Part shown: piece after piece, positions 11,201 to 26,200 of the stretch
Position numbering within the stretch: the stretch's first letter is position 1
Layout of the letters: the number at the start of each line of letters is the position of its first letter
NCBI GenBank assembly: GCA_032622095.1
Contig: CP136065.1
Span: forward strand, 22,992,134 to 23,056,133
Direction: 5' to 3'
Length of the DNA stretch: 64,000 nucleotides
Source of the DNA: Siphonodentalium dalli
Taxonomy: Eukaryota > Mollusca > Scaphopoda > Gadilida > Siphonodentaliidae
Notes under the pieces: model-generated
Databases searched by the model: none
What the model was told of the DNA's origin: nothing
What the model saw: the letters and a program-made list of their open reading frames with translations, nothing else
Translations under genes and position numbers: made by a program

Positions 11201-14200
11201 CAAGACATATATATCTGTAAAGGTACAGGTCATTAATTATATAAACTGGCCAGATGACATGTATTATTCTAATCTAAACATATCTGTAGCAATTTAACAA
11301 CAAACTGGTGCTGACATTCAATGATACTGTGAATGGCTTTGATTTCTTCAAGTCTGGAAATAGTGTGTCTGACATTTACATAGTGAGGTCCCCAGATGGT
11401 GAATTTAGTGTTGCTACCCCATACAGCATGTTAGCGTCACCAAATACACTCGCCAGGGACCTAATTCTGCTTAGTCCTCATCTTCTGGGAAGTATCCTAA
11501 GTATCAAATTGACAGTTTGATTTAGTCACTTTTTCCACCTGTTCAGTTTCAATGTCCCCCTAATTTGCAGAAGATAAAATGCATAATTGAGGTGCTCAAT
11601 GGGTGTGTATCACCAACTTCAACTGTAGGACTTCATTGATTTAGTAACTTTTTTCCACCTGTTCAGTTTCAATGTCCCCCTAATTTGCAGAAGATAAAAT
11701 GCATAATTGAGGTGCTCAATGGGTGTGTATCACCAACTTCAACTGTAGGACTTCAATCTGTTCCTTGGTTTTATTGGCCATTGAGGCCTAATCAGATTGA
11801 GGATGAATTTGGTGATGCTAGCCTGCCTTACAGAATATTGTCATTAAATCCACATTTTTGGGACCTAATTCTGCAAATGTCAGACATACTAAATTCAGGT
11901 TTGGCCATTTCATATTATTGTTTTAATCACCAATTATCCAGATGAAATCATACGACTAATATTCAAAGAAAAATGGGGGGGGGGGGGGGGGTATATATTG
12001 GATTAAATTTGTCTTCTATCTGGCATTTGCAGAATGAGGTCCCCAGAGGGTGAATTTAGTTATGCTACCCTGCACAGCAGTCTAGCATCACCAAATACAC
12101 TAGCCAGGGTCCTCATTCTGCTTAGGCCTCATCTTCTGGGAAGTATATAGGCACTTAAATTGACATTTTTACTTACTTTAGCCCTTCTGTTTAGTTTCTA
12201 TATCCCCTAATTTGTGAATATAAAATGCATAATTGAGGTGCCCAATGGGTGCACATCAACAACTTTAACTGGAGAACTACAATCTAATGCTATGTCTCCC
12301 ATAGCAGTTGAGGCCTACACAGAATGAGGTCCCCAGAGGGTGAATTTGGTGATGCTAGCCCGCATTGCAGGATTGTGTCATTAAATTCACCCTTTGGGGA
12401 CCTCATTCTGCAAATGTCAGCCAATTTGTTCAGGCTTGTCTGTTCGAATATTATGTTCTTAACCACCAGTATCCAGTTGAACTCATTATACCCTGATTTT
12501 GCAAAGAAAACTTGGGGGGGGGGGGGGTATATTGGATTGAATTTGTCAGTCTCTATGTCAGACTGTTCTCCCATCCATCCATCTGTCATTATGTCTCTAT
12601 CCGTCCATCAATTGTTTTCTTCTCCAGATACATATTAAAGACCAAATGGGTTTATATATTTAGGTGTGGATGTCCCCCAGGTGACTCACATTCAGATTTG
12701 TTCAAATGAGTTCATCAGGTCAAATAGGTGAGAAGTCAGGGCCATAACTCTTTCCTTCCATAGTAATTCTTAAAACAATTTCTTCTCCAGAACCATCTGG
12801 ACTATTTCGATTATGTTTGGTATGGATGGTCCTTCGGTGACTGGGGTTTAGATTTTTTCAGATTTGGGGTCATTTTAGGAAAATCAGTTCAGTTCAACTC
12901 TTAAATCTAATGTCTGAAATTACCAAATGAATGGATCTCATAGATGGGGATTCACGTTTGTTCAAATAGGGGCGGAGATAAGAGATTTAATTACCAACCA
13001 GCCACCCTACACGTGCTCCGGTGGAGCTATAGTCGTCACTCCTCGTCCGTCCATCCGTCCGACAACAATTATTTGAACATCTTCTCCTCTGGAACCATAA
13101 GACCAAATGGGTTCATATTTGGTGTGGATGTTCCCTAGGTGATTCTCATTCAGATTTGTTCAAATGCGGTCACTGGGTCAAATAGTTGCGAAGCCAGGGC
13201 CATAACTCTTTCCCACCATAGTAATTCTTTTAAACATCTTCAGAACAATAAGACCGAATGGTTTCATATTTGGTGTGGATGTTCCCTAGGTGACTCACAT
13301 TCAGATTTGTTCAAATGAGTTTACTTGAAATAGTTGCGAAGCCAGGGCCATAACTCTTTCCCTCCATAGTATTCTTAAAGTGACTTCTTCTCAAATCCAT
13401 CAGGCTATATGGGTTCATATTTGGTATGAAGGATCCTTGGGTGACTGGGGTTCAGATTTGTTCAAATCAGGTCACTGGGTCAAATGTGGGCGGGGCCAGG
13501 GACATAACTCCAAATTTTTTGTTTTAGATTTAACTCTTTAGATATCTACTTCTTTTAAAGTGATTATGAAAAGTTCTGACTGTTGTGGTCTCCAGAGTCC
13601 CAGTCTTATCAGTCTTTGCAGTCTGGTGAGCGACCCCACAGTCATTGACTGTCTTGTTATTAATAAAAACCGAAACCGAGACTCAACTCTTTTTCCACAA
13701 CCGAAACCGATGCAAATTTTCACAACCGCCCATCTCTATTGTAAATGTTGTGTTATGGTAATACTTGGAAATATACTAGTAATCTGACAGGTATAAATAT
13801 ACAGATTAACATTAATAGACAATATAATTGATGGTTTTACTATGTTAAATGTTGCCAGGGCACAGTAGAACTAAGTTTGCTCGATTTGTAGAGTACATGT
13901 AGCAGACAAACATACTGGTACATGACTACATGTGTGTCTAAATTGTGGCCTGATCACAAAAGCTTTTAAGGCTCAGGGCTGTTCCATGCAGAACTGGACA
14001 AACCACAAAAATTTCAAATTCATTCTCATATCATGTAATCTTCTTCATAGTATACGGAAATTACTGTAATCTCATGACATATAATGGACTTAAGCTTGGT
14101 TTGAGGCTGAACAAATTCTTGCCTCTCAGTAAATGGTGGTGAAAAATTCCCAGATTTTCCCCTATTATCTTATCATTTAAGAAGCAGTGAACTTATTCCA

Positions 14201-17200
14201 TTTTATAATTTTGACCGATGAATTGTTACCAAATCACTCGACACTGTCAGCAGATGTGATATTCGAAAGGGCCAGTCGATAAGATAGACACAACCTAGCA
14301 GCATGACCGTTTGAAAATTGTCTATTTTTATGTAACGTCAGTCACATATTTCATTTATATTCTCCTGCCTGGAGAGGATTTTAAAGATAAACCATCACCC
14401 ATCTAGTAAAACCATGTCCTTGTAATGCAGAATAACACATGTGGCTCGAATTGTCAGATCGATCAATGTAACTTTCAGTCTGTGGCTTCAAAGTGTGTGT
14501 AACGTCAGTCACTAATATAGATAGGGAAATATGGTGCCCATATTAACCCTTTGAAAATGGGATACTCGCTGAGAAGTAGTAATTTGTAGGGATGTTCAGA
14601 TAATAAGTTCAACAAACAGCCTATAATCTGAACATCCCTATGGGAATGGCCTGTGATTCCTGGATGAGACAGATTATACCAGGTCCCACACACTGTTCAG
14701 TTTAAGTTACTGGTATATATTAGTAACAACATAATAGTGAGGCGCCCAATGTCAGTACATAGCAACTTAATAGGGGTACAGGATGTTTTGAACCATAGTC
14801 GTTTCGTGTCTGGAAGTTTCGTACCATATGTTTTGGTCACAACATATTAATAAACCGTATTTTATATACATGTATATGGGAAAGTAAAATGGACTATTTT
14901 CTCGAAAATAAAAACTTATATCACACAATAATAATGCATGTTATGGAATGCAGCGAAAGATCTTATGATATGTGTTTACTGAGCTAATACTAATCATGCT
15001 GATAAGAAAAGTTGCTTTACAATCGCCAACAGTTTGTTTTCCTATGTACATGGTATGAAACGATCAAACAATCCGGTACAAGATAAAAAAAAGTTGAATG
15101 AAAGACCAGATGGTACAGTGTCCGGGTAAGAAACGACCATGTTACGAAATGTCTAGAATCCATTATTAATAGCGAGGTGCCCAATGTCATTTTCAATGTC
15201 AGAAACTGATTCAGCATGTTGAAAAACTCCCAATGAAACTTGTTTGTTACTGACGAGATATAATTGCCAATGCACAGGTTTTTTCACCAAACATCACATT
15301 CAGATGATTCTGAACTTTTAAAGACATAGACCACTGACAATCACCACAATATCGAGCTTGATGCATTTTGTGACAAAGTGCGACATTTGGTGAAGAAGAT
15401 TGGGAGCGTTTTTCTGCTTCCGTCCACAATATCTCGTTAAAATAATGGAAATTTGTTTGGGGGAGTGGGGCTTTATTTCACATACTGAATCCATTTTGGC
15501 AGTGAAACTGATAATTAGATTTTACACCAAAAAAAACAAGTTGCAGTGTTGGTTTGAAACATGTAATTATTAAACTTCAACAAATTGTGGTTCTTATACT
15601 GATTATGGTCTGAATTTCTGAATGTATCCAACTCAAATGTCATCACAATTTATAGCTAACTTGAACAAACCAAAGTACTAGTAGCACAAGTAACAATTTA
15701 CCTTTGTCTAGTATCAAATGATGTGTTTGGTCATTTTATAGGACAATTATAATCTAAGGCACCATATAGTATGTATATAATACCACTTGTAGATATTTCA
15801 AATTTTTGTGAAATACGTAACGTCAGTCACGGTAACGTCAGTCACAGACAAAACAGGTGCATCAATTGGCAAATACTTTATGCTCTATTGAAGAGTATCC
15901 CCATATCAATTATGGGGAATAAAAACTAATTCCAGAATGCCTGCAGTTTTGGAGAAAAGTAATCTGTATGCAGGTGCTCAAAATATGTGTCCTTTTTGTG
16001 TAACGTCAGTCACGACGTTATTTTCCCACATCTTCAATTTATCATTAAGGAAACTAGCACATTGGTTTTATCACATTGAAGCATCACTAAGGAACTAACT
16101 CTATGACTATTTAACATGTATGATGAAGATATTGTTTCAGTTTTATAGGCTAATGAAGAATTGAAAATTCATGTCGTAACGTCAGTCACGCGTGGAATTG
16201 CCCCTAATATAATTTTTTTTATTAGTATGTAGTATGGTTTCCCTACCTACATATACCCTATTTTAAACCCAGTATTCAGTAGGTGACTCAGGGGTGCCCT
16301 GGCAGAGTGTATAATCAGAGATAGTTTATAGAGAGATACGACACTCAGAGCTAAACCTGTAATTACCTCGGCTTATGCATGAGAGGGTCGAAGCACTGGG
16401 TCTCTAATGAAATTGCATTGGAAACCTCTACCTACATTATATAAAATGATGATTAAGTTTCAATTAACAGCACGAATGAAATCATTTCACTTTTATAAAT
16501 TTGAGGAAACATAATACTTTGTTCTTATCAGTTCAGATAATTAAAAATGTGTGTGGCTCTGGTGAATAATGCTGATAACATAAGACTTATGGCCGGAATT
16601 GATGGAAAATATGTGTGGGTTGTAAGCAAATATATCAACTATATGATGGCGTATATATGCCACTGATTGTGAATATATTACTTCTGAATCACAAGAAAGG
16701 TCTTCATCTTTTTTCGTATGTAATGTATATGAGAAACTATAGGGGAATTATTAAAATGCCTCCCACATAGATGAAATTCTGGCCAGAATTGTGGGGTACA
16801 TAATGTATATAAAGGCTGATTATAGAATATAATATACACTCGGTACCTGTGTAGAAAGTAAGATTCCAAATGGATACCGAAGCGAGCACCACGTTCCTAT
16901 AAAATGCACCAAAAAAGTCCAAAACACATTGCACAGCTATCAATTGTGCCAATGCTAGATGGAAGAATGACAAGCAAGATGTTATTTATTTGATAGTTCA
17001 CAATAATAGAGATAATTTACACAACAACTATAAAATAGATAATGCGAGGACTAATTTTCAAATTCCAAGTTTGATCGTATAGCATTTTTTCCATATGAAG
17101 CAATATAATCGGGAGAAATATTTCAATGTAGACATGTAAAGCCCATTATAATTTATTTATACACAAATCAGTTGTATTATATATACTGGTCTGTGTATAA

Positions 17201-20200
17201 ATAAAGAGGTTCACTTTATTTAAATGGAGAAAATGAGAAAACAAGAAGGAGCTACACTTCCTAAATGGATGGAGAGTTTCAATCGCTTGTCTGTTGGAAC
17301 TTTGGAAGCAACTATCTGAAGACGAACTTGAATACCTCCTTACTAACAGACTGAACCAGGATTGTCTAGAGAACCTGTTTTCATGTATCAGATCTTCAGG
17401 TGGATTTCGGGACAATCCAGAGGCTGAACACTTCACCAATTCATTCAGAAAAACGCTTTGTCACTGCAGCACTAAAACCGCCGAAAAAAACATCAAATTC
17501 CATTGATGATGCTGACAAGATTTTAGTTACCATCGGAAGTTTCTGTACGAAACAATCAAGCCAAACAAATTATTTGGATTTTCAAGTACCCCAAGACACT
17601 CCAGCAAACATTGTCACAGGCATCAGTGATATTGTGGCATCATTGCCGATATCTAATGCATTAATGTACATTGCAGGATACTGCATCTTTAAAGCAACTG
17701 AAAACCACACAAACTGCAATCGTGTGGATAATTTAATTCTGAAAGACATTAATCAACACAGAGGAGAATATGGGGGACTCAAAATACCGACTGACGAAAC
17801 CTTCATGGAATTCACTCTCCTTGAAGGAATATTTGTCACCCTCTTTCCAAATGTCCACATTCCACTCCAGTGACCTTCATTTTCATATTTTTTCAGTCAC
17901 AGATTTGTCATTGAGTTTCTTTCCGACTGACTGATTTTCACTGTTAAACTTCAAGTCAGGAGGATCCACCAGCAATTCAAATTTCGCCAATAACAAAGCG
18001 CCACCATTTTGTAACGAAAATTACGTCACCATTTCCAACATTGCTATGGGCCATGTAGGGGTCGTAACTTCAAACTGAAAATACGGTACGGAATCTGGCG
18101 AGGTTTGCCGAATGGTATGCGCCTATGTCAACTAAATCCACATTAATCATTGAATTTTGATTAAGGTTGATTTTGTTTTTCAAATTTAATAGTGTAGCTA
18201 TGGGGTGGCTGATCCAAGAAGAAAAATAAATTTGTTTTGTTAATTTGTCAATTCATTTTCCAACATGGCGGCCATGTTGATGGAGTATAGAAATTACTGA
18301 CGTCACAACTATACTTGCGTCGCTTACGTACCGTAAAACAACCTTTGGGTTGTGATTAACATAAATAAACATATTCCTGTCATGCAGAACTCCGGTAAAT
18401 TCTACATGACAGATGCTGTTGTCTGTCAGGATGAACACATCCTTGTTGTTGTTGACTTCCGCTATTCACTATACGTTGAATAAGAACTCAAGTGCTGTGT
18501 TCCCTCAGGTAATATCACTGTAAGTACTAATACTCTCTACTTCATAACGGAAAGGTCGGATTTTCAAATTCTTTTCAATGTAGTCGAAAGGAAGCCATGA
18601 ACCTTCTTCTGGATACTTTGCTGCATAGTCATATTTAAATAAGAGCTATCTCCAATCAGTGATCTGGCATTAATCATTCTTTTATCAACCTCTACTTCAG
18701 TCTGAACGAACCCCATCTCGATCTCATTTATCATCTCTTCCCTTTCGACAGAGTACAATGGACATTCCAGAATGAAATGGCACACCGTTTCCTTGTTACC
18801 GCATTCACAGCTTGTGGTGGTATCCTTTATGAATTTCCCGATGTGTCCTTTCAAGCTGGAGTGTCCGGATCTCAATCTGTTCATTTTATGTTGTATTTGT
18901 TCGTCATCGCTGATATGGTTCTTCACATATTTTACCGCCTCCACTATATTGGGGAATAGCTCTTCAGTGTGACGTGCCTTTTGCAGATTTGACCATTGAA
19001 ACTGCCATTTCATCATTATATTTTTCTGCATGGCCTTCTTCAAATCTGTTACTGTATTGTTGGTCTCTTTAAAGTCCGAGTCGATCATCTCTGATTCATG
19101 TGCTGCCTCTTTGGCCGCACCATCTGCTACATCATTTTCCTTGATATCAATGTGGCCTCCAACCCATTTAATATGTACATCCGCCCCACTGCTGTTTACA
19201 GTGTTGAGTTTCCTGCAGCACTCTGTTATGGCTTGGAAATATTTCTCAGGAAGCCTGTTACCAGTCACTGTGTCTATAGCTGATTGACAATCACAAATGA
19301 TGCAGCTGTTTCTAACTCCCCTTTAACTTTAACGCATTGTCTCTTGACACATCCGGTCGGGCACTAGTCAGAATTCTGCTGCGCTTCAGCATGGGCACAG
19401 TTGTTGGAAATTATTATCAAAATCCAATGATATATACACACACACCATTACATCAATAATAATAATATATAGACAAGTATGGAAAGCTTGCCAATTTACT
19501 GGATTCAGTGTCATCTGGACTCCCGGTACCACAACTAGTTTCAAGTCTTATTTCAGCATAAAAAATGTATCAATTGTAAAAATATTTCTTGCACTCAATC
19601 TTCTATCTATATCTATATTTGCGACTGTCTGTCTGTCTGTCTGTGTTCTATAGAAATTCACAGGGGACCATCTAGATGATCCAAAGGGGTCTACTATGAG
19701 TAACTTTTTACGAGCAAGATAATGGTTGGGGTTAAAATTTTCGAAAGTGACACCGTTGTTGTCAGGGGCAGAAAGAGGGAGGGGCAGAAAAAAAATTGTC
19801 GGCGATTGCCACGAAACTTATATATAATCATCCCCATAATATGAGGAATCTAATGGTGTGTTTAAATATGGCAAAGTCGCGCCGTTCGCGTCAGGGGTGC
19901 CCGGAAGGGGGAGGGGCAGAATTTTTTTCTGTCGCCGATTGCCACGAAACTTACATATAATCATCCCCATAATATGAAGAATCCAACGGTGTGGTTTAAA
20001 TATGTCAAAAGTGGTGTCGTTCGAGTCAGATTTGCACGAAAGGTGAGAGGGGCACCAAAATTGATAAAACTAATTTTAGCGCTGATTTCCACCAAATTGA
20101 TATATATACAAGGAATCTAATTGTGCGATTTAACAACACCAAATTGTTGTTGTTTGGATGAGAGATTGGGAAGGGTGGGCACTAAATTTGATAATAATTG

Positions 20201-23200
20201 GTTTAGTCGCCGATTGCCACCACACTTATATAAAAGCATCCCCATGGTATGAGGAGTCTAATAGTGTGGCTTATATCTGTCAAGTGTGGCCTCATTCGAG
20301 TCAGGGGTGTATTGAAAGGGACAGGGGCACCAAAATTGATGCCCTTTTATTTTGGCGCCAATTTCCACCAAATTGATACACGTTCTTATCCATGATACGA
20401 GGAATCTGATTGTGTGATTTAAAGACGTCATAGTGGTGCTGTTTAGGTGAGAGATGGGGAGGGAGGGATTGACACAAAATTTGATTAAAAAAAACACTGT
20501 TTAGTCGCCGATTATCCCCAAACTTATAAACAATCATCAACATTATATCAGGAGTGTAATTGTGTGGTTTAAGGATGTCACAAGTGGGGCCATTCGAGTC
20601 AGTGGTGTATAGAGATGAGAGTGACATTATATATATATGTTTATGGCCGATTTCCACCAGATTGATACACATTCTTCTCCGTGATACGAGGAATCTTATC
20701 GTGTGGTTTAGACACAACAAATTGGTGCCCTATGGGTGAGATATGGGGAACTTCAATTTGATACGAATTTGTATACTCGCCAATTTTCACCAATTTCATA
20801 TATATGCTCTCTAATCTCTAATGAGTCTTAGTGTGTGCAGCTTGAGTCCGAAATAGGGACGGGAGGGTCACCAAAACTGATACAAAATATTTTTAGTACC
20901 AATTACCATTAAATTCAGACACATTCTTCTCAAATGATACAAGAAATCAAATTGTGCTGTCTGTCTTTCTGTCTGTCTGTGTGTTATATATATAACTTCA
21001 CGCGGTACAATCGAAGAGGCAAAAGCTGATACAAATATATTCGGCACTAATTTCCAACAAATTCATACATGTTTTTATCTAAGGATATACCATGAATTAA
21101 ATCACATTTGGTGTCGTTTGCGTCACGGATGACGAGCTGATATGCACAATCATAGATAAGATTGCTATTCGCCGATATCCACATATAAGTTATATATAGT
21201 CACCCAGGCCATCTCCATATCATTTTAAGGTGATTTGGGCGTTCACATTTCACAATCCCGACAAATGGTAACCCACTTATAAGTCACTTGAACAATTATA
21301 TCTTCTTAATTGTCATATTTATATGGGGATGGCAATCAGGACATTCACACAATGAGCTAGCAAAAAGAGATACATAGAAGAAGCATTAAACGTATTAACT
21401 GAGAGACCTCGAACCGTCCGAGGATTGCATATATATTATAACAAAATTGAGTTTGTTCCATTCAATACAGTTTCCACAAAAAAAGTTACAATTTGTCAGG
21501 ATATATGGAAGGCCTGTTCAAAAATAGTGGTCACAGTGTGCAGTCATATGTAGTTTCTTCTGATATACAATAAAATGCAGTTAGTAGCACATGACTTTTC
21601 AGGATCCTCCCAATACTGACATCTGACAAGGGGTTTAGAACAGACTCATCGACTGACATAAACAACTAAAAATCTCGCCCTGTGTCTGGCAAATGTAGCT
21701 GATATGCCCGCGCAGCAACATTTCGTTGACACTGAGAATATTTAGCCAATATATAGCACCATGAACAGAGGAGCACCTGGAAATTTCTTTAAAACATCTG
21801 TATCTTCATGGAGATATGATAGCCAGGTATCCTCAAAATCTTAGTCCAACCCACTAGATTGATTGATGCATCTCAATATGAAAAACCCAAATTGTCATCT
21901 TTTATTTATGCGAACTAATGTCTTTATGATGTCCATGTATCATATTATAACGTCTGACGTATACGCAGTTGTAAATAAATAAATACTTCATTATTGGTGG
22001 AACTGATTAATCGCGATAAACAGAATGACAATTGACAAGGTGAGCCACTACTTATATTCCATGACTGTAATAATCATGTTTTGTGATGCTATTTGAATAT
22101 ATATAGAGTGTTCTCTATTCCCAACAAATATCCACAGCATACAGATGGTTTCACATCGCATTAACCTGGGCAACGCCGGGTAACCCTGCTAGTCAACTAT
22201 AAAACCTAATCTTGAATTTAAAGACATAGAATCCAACATGGTTGAGGTTCAAGTTAACCGAGCAAAATGGCTCTTCTCAGGATTATACCGACCACCATGT
22301 ATGTCAAACAAGACATTTGAAAATGTTTTCAAATTAATATGTGACAAACACACCACAAAATATGACAACCTTTTATATATTGGTGACCTTAACATAGATA
22401 TGTTAAACTCATCCAAATGCACTAATTTTTTCGCACTTTTAAAGGTTTTATCTCTGAAAAATATTGTTAAAACTCCTACGTGTTTTACAAAAAACACAAA
22501 TCCAACTTTAAATGATGTCATTCTGACAAACAAAGCAAATTTATGCTTCCATCATCTAAACTTCTGTACGGGAATAAGTGATGTACATAACTTAATCTCC
22601 TTTCTACTGAAATCACATGTGGCTTTACCTCGTAAATTATAGGAGTTTCTAATCTCTAAACACTGATGGGCTCATTGAGGACATCACAAAGATTCCTTTC
22701 CATGCAGCATATGGACTTGATGATATATACTGGATGCATGAAAGGCTTCTTCTTGATGTTATTGATGAGCACATCCCTGTTAAAACAAGGCGGCCACATA
22801 AAAACCCGGCCCCGTTTATGAATAAGGTTTTGAGAAAAGCTATCTATAAGAAAAGATTCTTACAGAATCGCTATTTTAAATACAGATCACATCAAAATTG
22901 GGAACTTTACCATAAACAAAGAAATCTGGTCACACGAATCAAGAAGGAAAGCATCCAGTCGTATTTTAATGACAAATAATGTTCAGATGGCCCAAAATCT
23001 GCTGATTTTTGGCCAACTGTCAAACCATTTCTGACAAATAAGGGCTTTAAAGCCAAAGCAAGCACATTATTACTGGAAAATGGTGAGTTAATTACTGACC
23101 AACAATCTGCCTGTGAAATTTTCAACTCATTTTTTATTGACGTTGCATCAAATATACCCATGAACCATCCTGTAAATAAGGAACATCCAAGCATCGTCAA

Positions 23201-26200
23201 CATCAAAGAGAACTGTATTTCGCCTGAGACTTTTAGCCTGAAACCAATCTCTGAAGAGTTCTTCTCCAAATAGATATGTAAGCTAAACTCAAAAAAGGCT
23301 ATTGGCATTGATGGTATCTCAGCAAAAATGCAAAAAATTTGTAACTCAGCAATCCATGTGCCTTTGAGTAATCTTTTTAACCACTCTCTGTCTGTCGTTG
23401 CTTTCCCAGATAGTCTTAAAGTTGCTCAAGTGAGACCTATATACAAGAAAAATGATATTTTGAGTAAGGAATACTACAGGCTTAGTATTTTACCTACTAC
23501 ATGTATATCAAAATTATTTGAGAAAGCGATAAATTCACAGCTACAAATGCATTTTGACTCTATTTTTAACCACGCTTTCTCAGCTTTTAGGAAGCATCAT
23601 GGATGCAGTGACGTAATGTTAAGTGCCATTGAAGACTGGCGCAGGGCACTTGACAAGCATGAAAGTGTTGCCGCTGTAATGATGGACCTTTCAAAGGCTT
23701 TTGATTGTCTACCTCATGATCTTATGTTAGAGAAACTACGTGCATATAATCTTTGTGAAAAGTCGGTGTCTTATATGGGGAGCTATCTTTCTGGTCGCAG
23801 ACAATGCGTTAAACTCGGCTCCAGTGTGAGTTCCTGGAGGTGCATCACCAAGGGTGTACCACAGGGATCCATACTGGGCCCAACCATGTTTAACATTTTT
23901 CTGAATGACATTTTCTGCTTTGTGAAGGACTGCTCCCTTTATAATTATGCAGATGATAACACAATTTCCTTCTCTCACAAGGACCCTGATGTTGTTCGGA
24001 GCACTCTGGAATCTGATAGCCTTCATCTCATTGAGTGGTTTGCACTGAATGGCATGAAGGCAAATCCAGAGAAGTTCCAAGCAATATCATTGGGTCCCAA
24101 AAGTAAATCTATAACTGGCATAAATGCTTCACATCTTATCCCGTGTATCAAGGAAGTGAAATTACTTGGTATAACTCTGGACTGTAAATTGACGTTTAAC
24201 ACTCACATTGATTCGCTATGTTCAAAGGCATCAAGGCAGCTAAATGTCTTAAAGAGACTTGGACATATGCTGACCCTCTCAGGCAAAAAATGTATCTTCA
24301 AATCTTTCATTTTAATTACTGCCCTCTTACCTGGCATTTCTGCAGTGTGTCTTCTACCGACAGGCTGGAGAAAATTCAGGAGAGAGCCTTTCGTTTTATC
24401 TAGAACGACTATACATCTGATTATGACTTTCTCCTAAAGCTTGCAAACTGTGAGCATTTACATCTCAAAAGACTCAGACTTATGGCACTCACTGTTTTCA
24501 AAAATACTAAAGAAGGACATTAGCACTCCTTCCTATTTGGACTGCCTGGTGAAACTTAAACATAGTTCATACTCTTTTAGAAATTCTGAGACTCTGGAAC
24601 TGCCATCACCTGATACTACTACTTTCGGTTTAAGCTTGTTTAGATTCATGGCACCTAAAGTGTGGAATTCTCTTCCAGAGTCATGCAGAACAGCAGAGAT
24701 GATGAAAGACTTTGAATGTATGTTAGAAATCTGGAATGGTTTTAAATGTAAATGCAGTGCCTGTAAGATATCCTAATTATATGTATATGTTTCGTATTTT
24801 AATCCTCACTCTCTGGTCTGGTATCTCTGAATGGAACAAAACGTGTTATCCCGGAATGAAATATGGACTTGTTGTGCACATTACTGTGCCGTATATGAAT
24901 ATACAAATTTGTGTCTTACGCTTTTGATCGAGTCAGGGCTACCTGTCCTCAGTGATTTTATTCGTCTTTTACAATGTTTTAGCTAATATACATGTAATTT
25001 ATTTTTCAGATAGGTTGTGTTTTATTCATGTTACTGTTTATGTACATTTTCATTATTTTACAAGTCAGTTAAGAGCTCAATGCTCATGTTTGTAATTTAA
25101 AATGCCTGACTTTATAAATAAAGCTTTTGAACTTGAACTTTTGAACTATGTCTTGAAAGTAACACTGCAAATCCGAAATGATTTGGCATTTCTTGCAACA
25201 TTTATTAATGTGAATTTCCAACAACACAAAAATTTTAAATCTCACGAGTCGCCATCCGAGTCACAGGCTATAATTCTATAATTAGAAGCACGGATTAGTT
25301 AAGACGTTACGATCTCGGATGGCGACTCGTCAATCTCACACAGGAGCTTTCCATACTTGTCTGTATTATTATTAAAGTAGTGGTATGTGTATTTATCAGC
25401 GGATTTTGATAAAATCTTCCAACAACTGTGAGCATGGGTGAATAGCTAATTTAAAAAAAAATTAAATACACTTAATTTTAAGAGTCAACTAACAGTCATT
25501 AATGTTAACAATATTTGCAATTTATATTAACTCTTAACACCTACCAGAAAGTTTGTATAATTCCATAATTATTTAATAAAAAAAATCCGGTCGGCAAACA
25601 CATGTTGAAAGATGGCCGAAGCAAGGCAAGTAGGTAGTCCTAAATATCACATGACAACACGTGCACGTCACCGAAAACTCGTGGAGTTACTCCTAGTAAG
25701 GTTAGTAGAACAAAGGTAATTCATGCGCATAGTGTAGTTCCGCTTGACCTGATTGTGGAAAGTTTGGATATTCCAAGGGGATTCATGCATGCTTACATGC
25801 TGCTGTCAGATGTTATGGTAGCCATGTCAGTGTTTAAGTTCTGTTGATAACATATGTGATAAACGCATGTGCGTTGGTCATAATTGTTACTTTTATTGAA
25901 AATCTACTCACTCATAGCATTGAGCACCAGCGATGGAACTTAGATGGTGTAAGCCATATCTACTAAGTTCCAATGGATCCAGTCAGGCACAGGTGCCAAA
26001 TGAGCTAAATAGATCATATGAGCTCACATACAGTAATGCCCTCATTGGAAAGCTCTCACCGAGAGCTTTCCGATGAATGGCTTCAAACCATATTTCCGAC
26101 TAAATCCTGAAAAATTACCCATAATTCTGCTGTGGTTAAGTGGTCAATTACTTTGGGCATTACTGTAGCTAAATCAAGCTAAATTTATAATGTGATTTAA

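Larger units (their letters stand above)
9266..13738 (+). mobile_element. hAT-superfamily DNA transposon (inactive, filled with nested repeats)
   Basis: The left end TAGTGATGGGCGGTT is mirrored by AACCGCCCATCTCTA at 13724-13738, a 15-bp terminal inverted repeat with one mismatch. Subterminal copies of CGGTTTCGGTTGTC at the left are mirrored by CACAACCGAAACCG at the right. The ends are flanked by an 8-bp near-perfect target duplication, as expected for hAT. A short BED zinc-finger reading frame lies just inside the left end. The rest of the transposase is gone; the interior is occupied by an AGCTCACCTGAG-type repeat and two family C elements. Confidence 0.85.

Noticed and set aside
13921-13970. 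CVSKLWPDH phrase considered as the missing ZNF830 finger
   Set aside because: Only one cysteine, a stop follows at once and no acceptor/donor with the required phases.
18261-18275. Start codon context AACATGGCGGCCATG as a gene start
   Set aside because: No reading frame of useful length follows on either strand.
25613-25720. Short ATG frame MAEARQVGSPKYHMTT...
   Set aside because: Fewer than 40 codons, no donor in a convincing position, no similarity recognised; could be a chance frame in ZNF830 intron 1.
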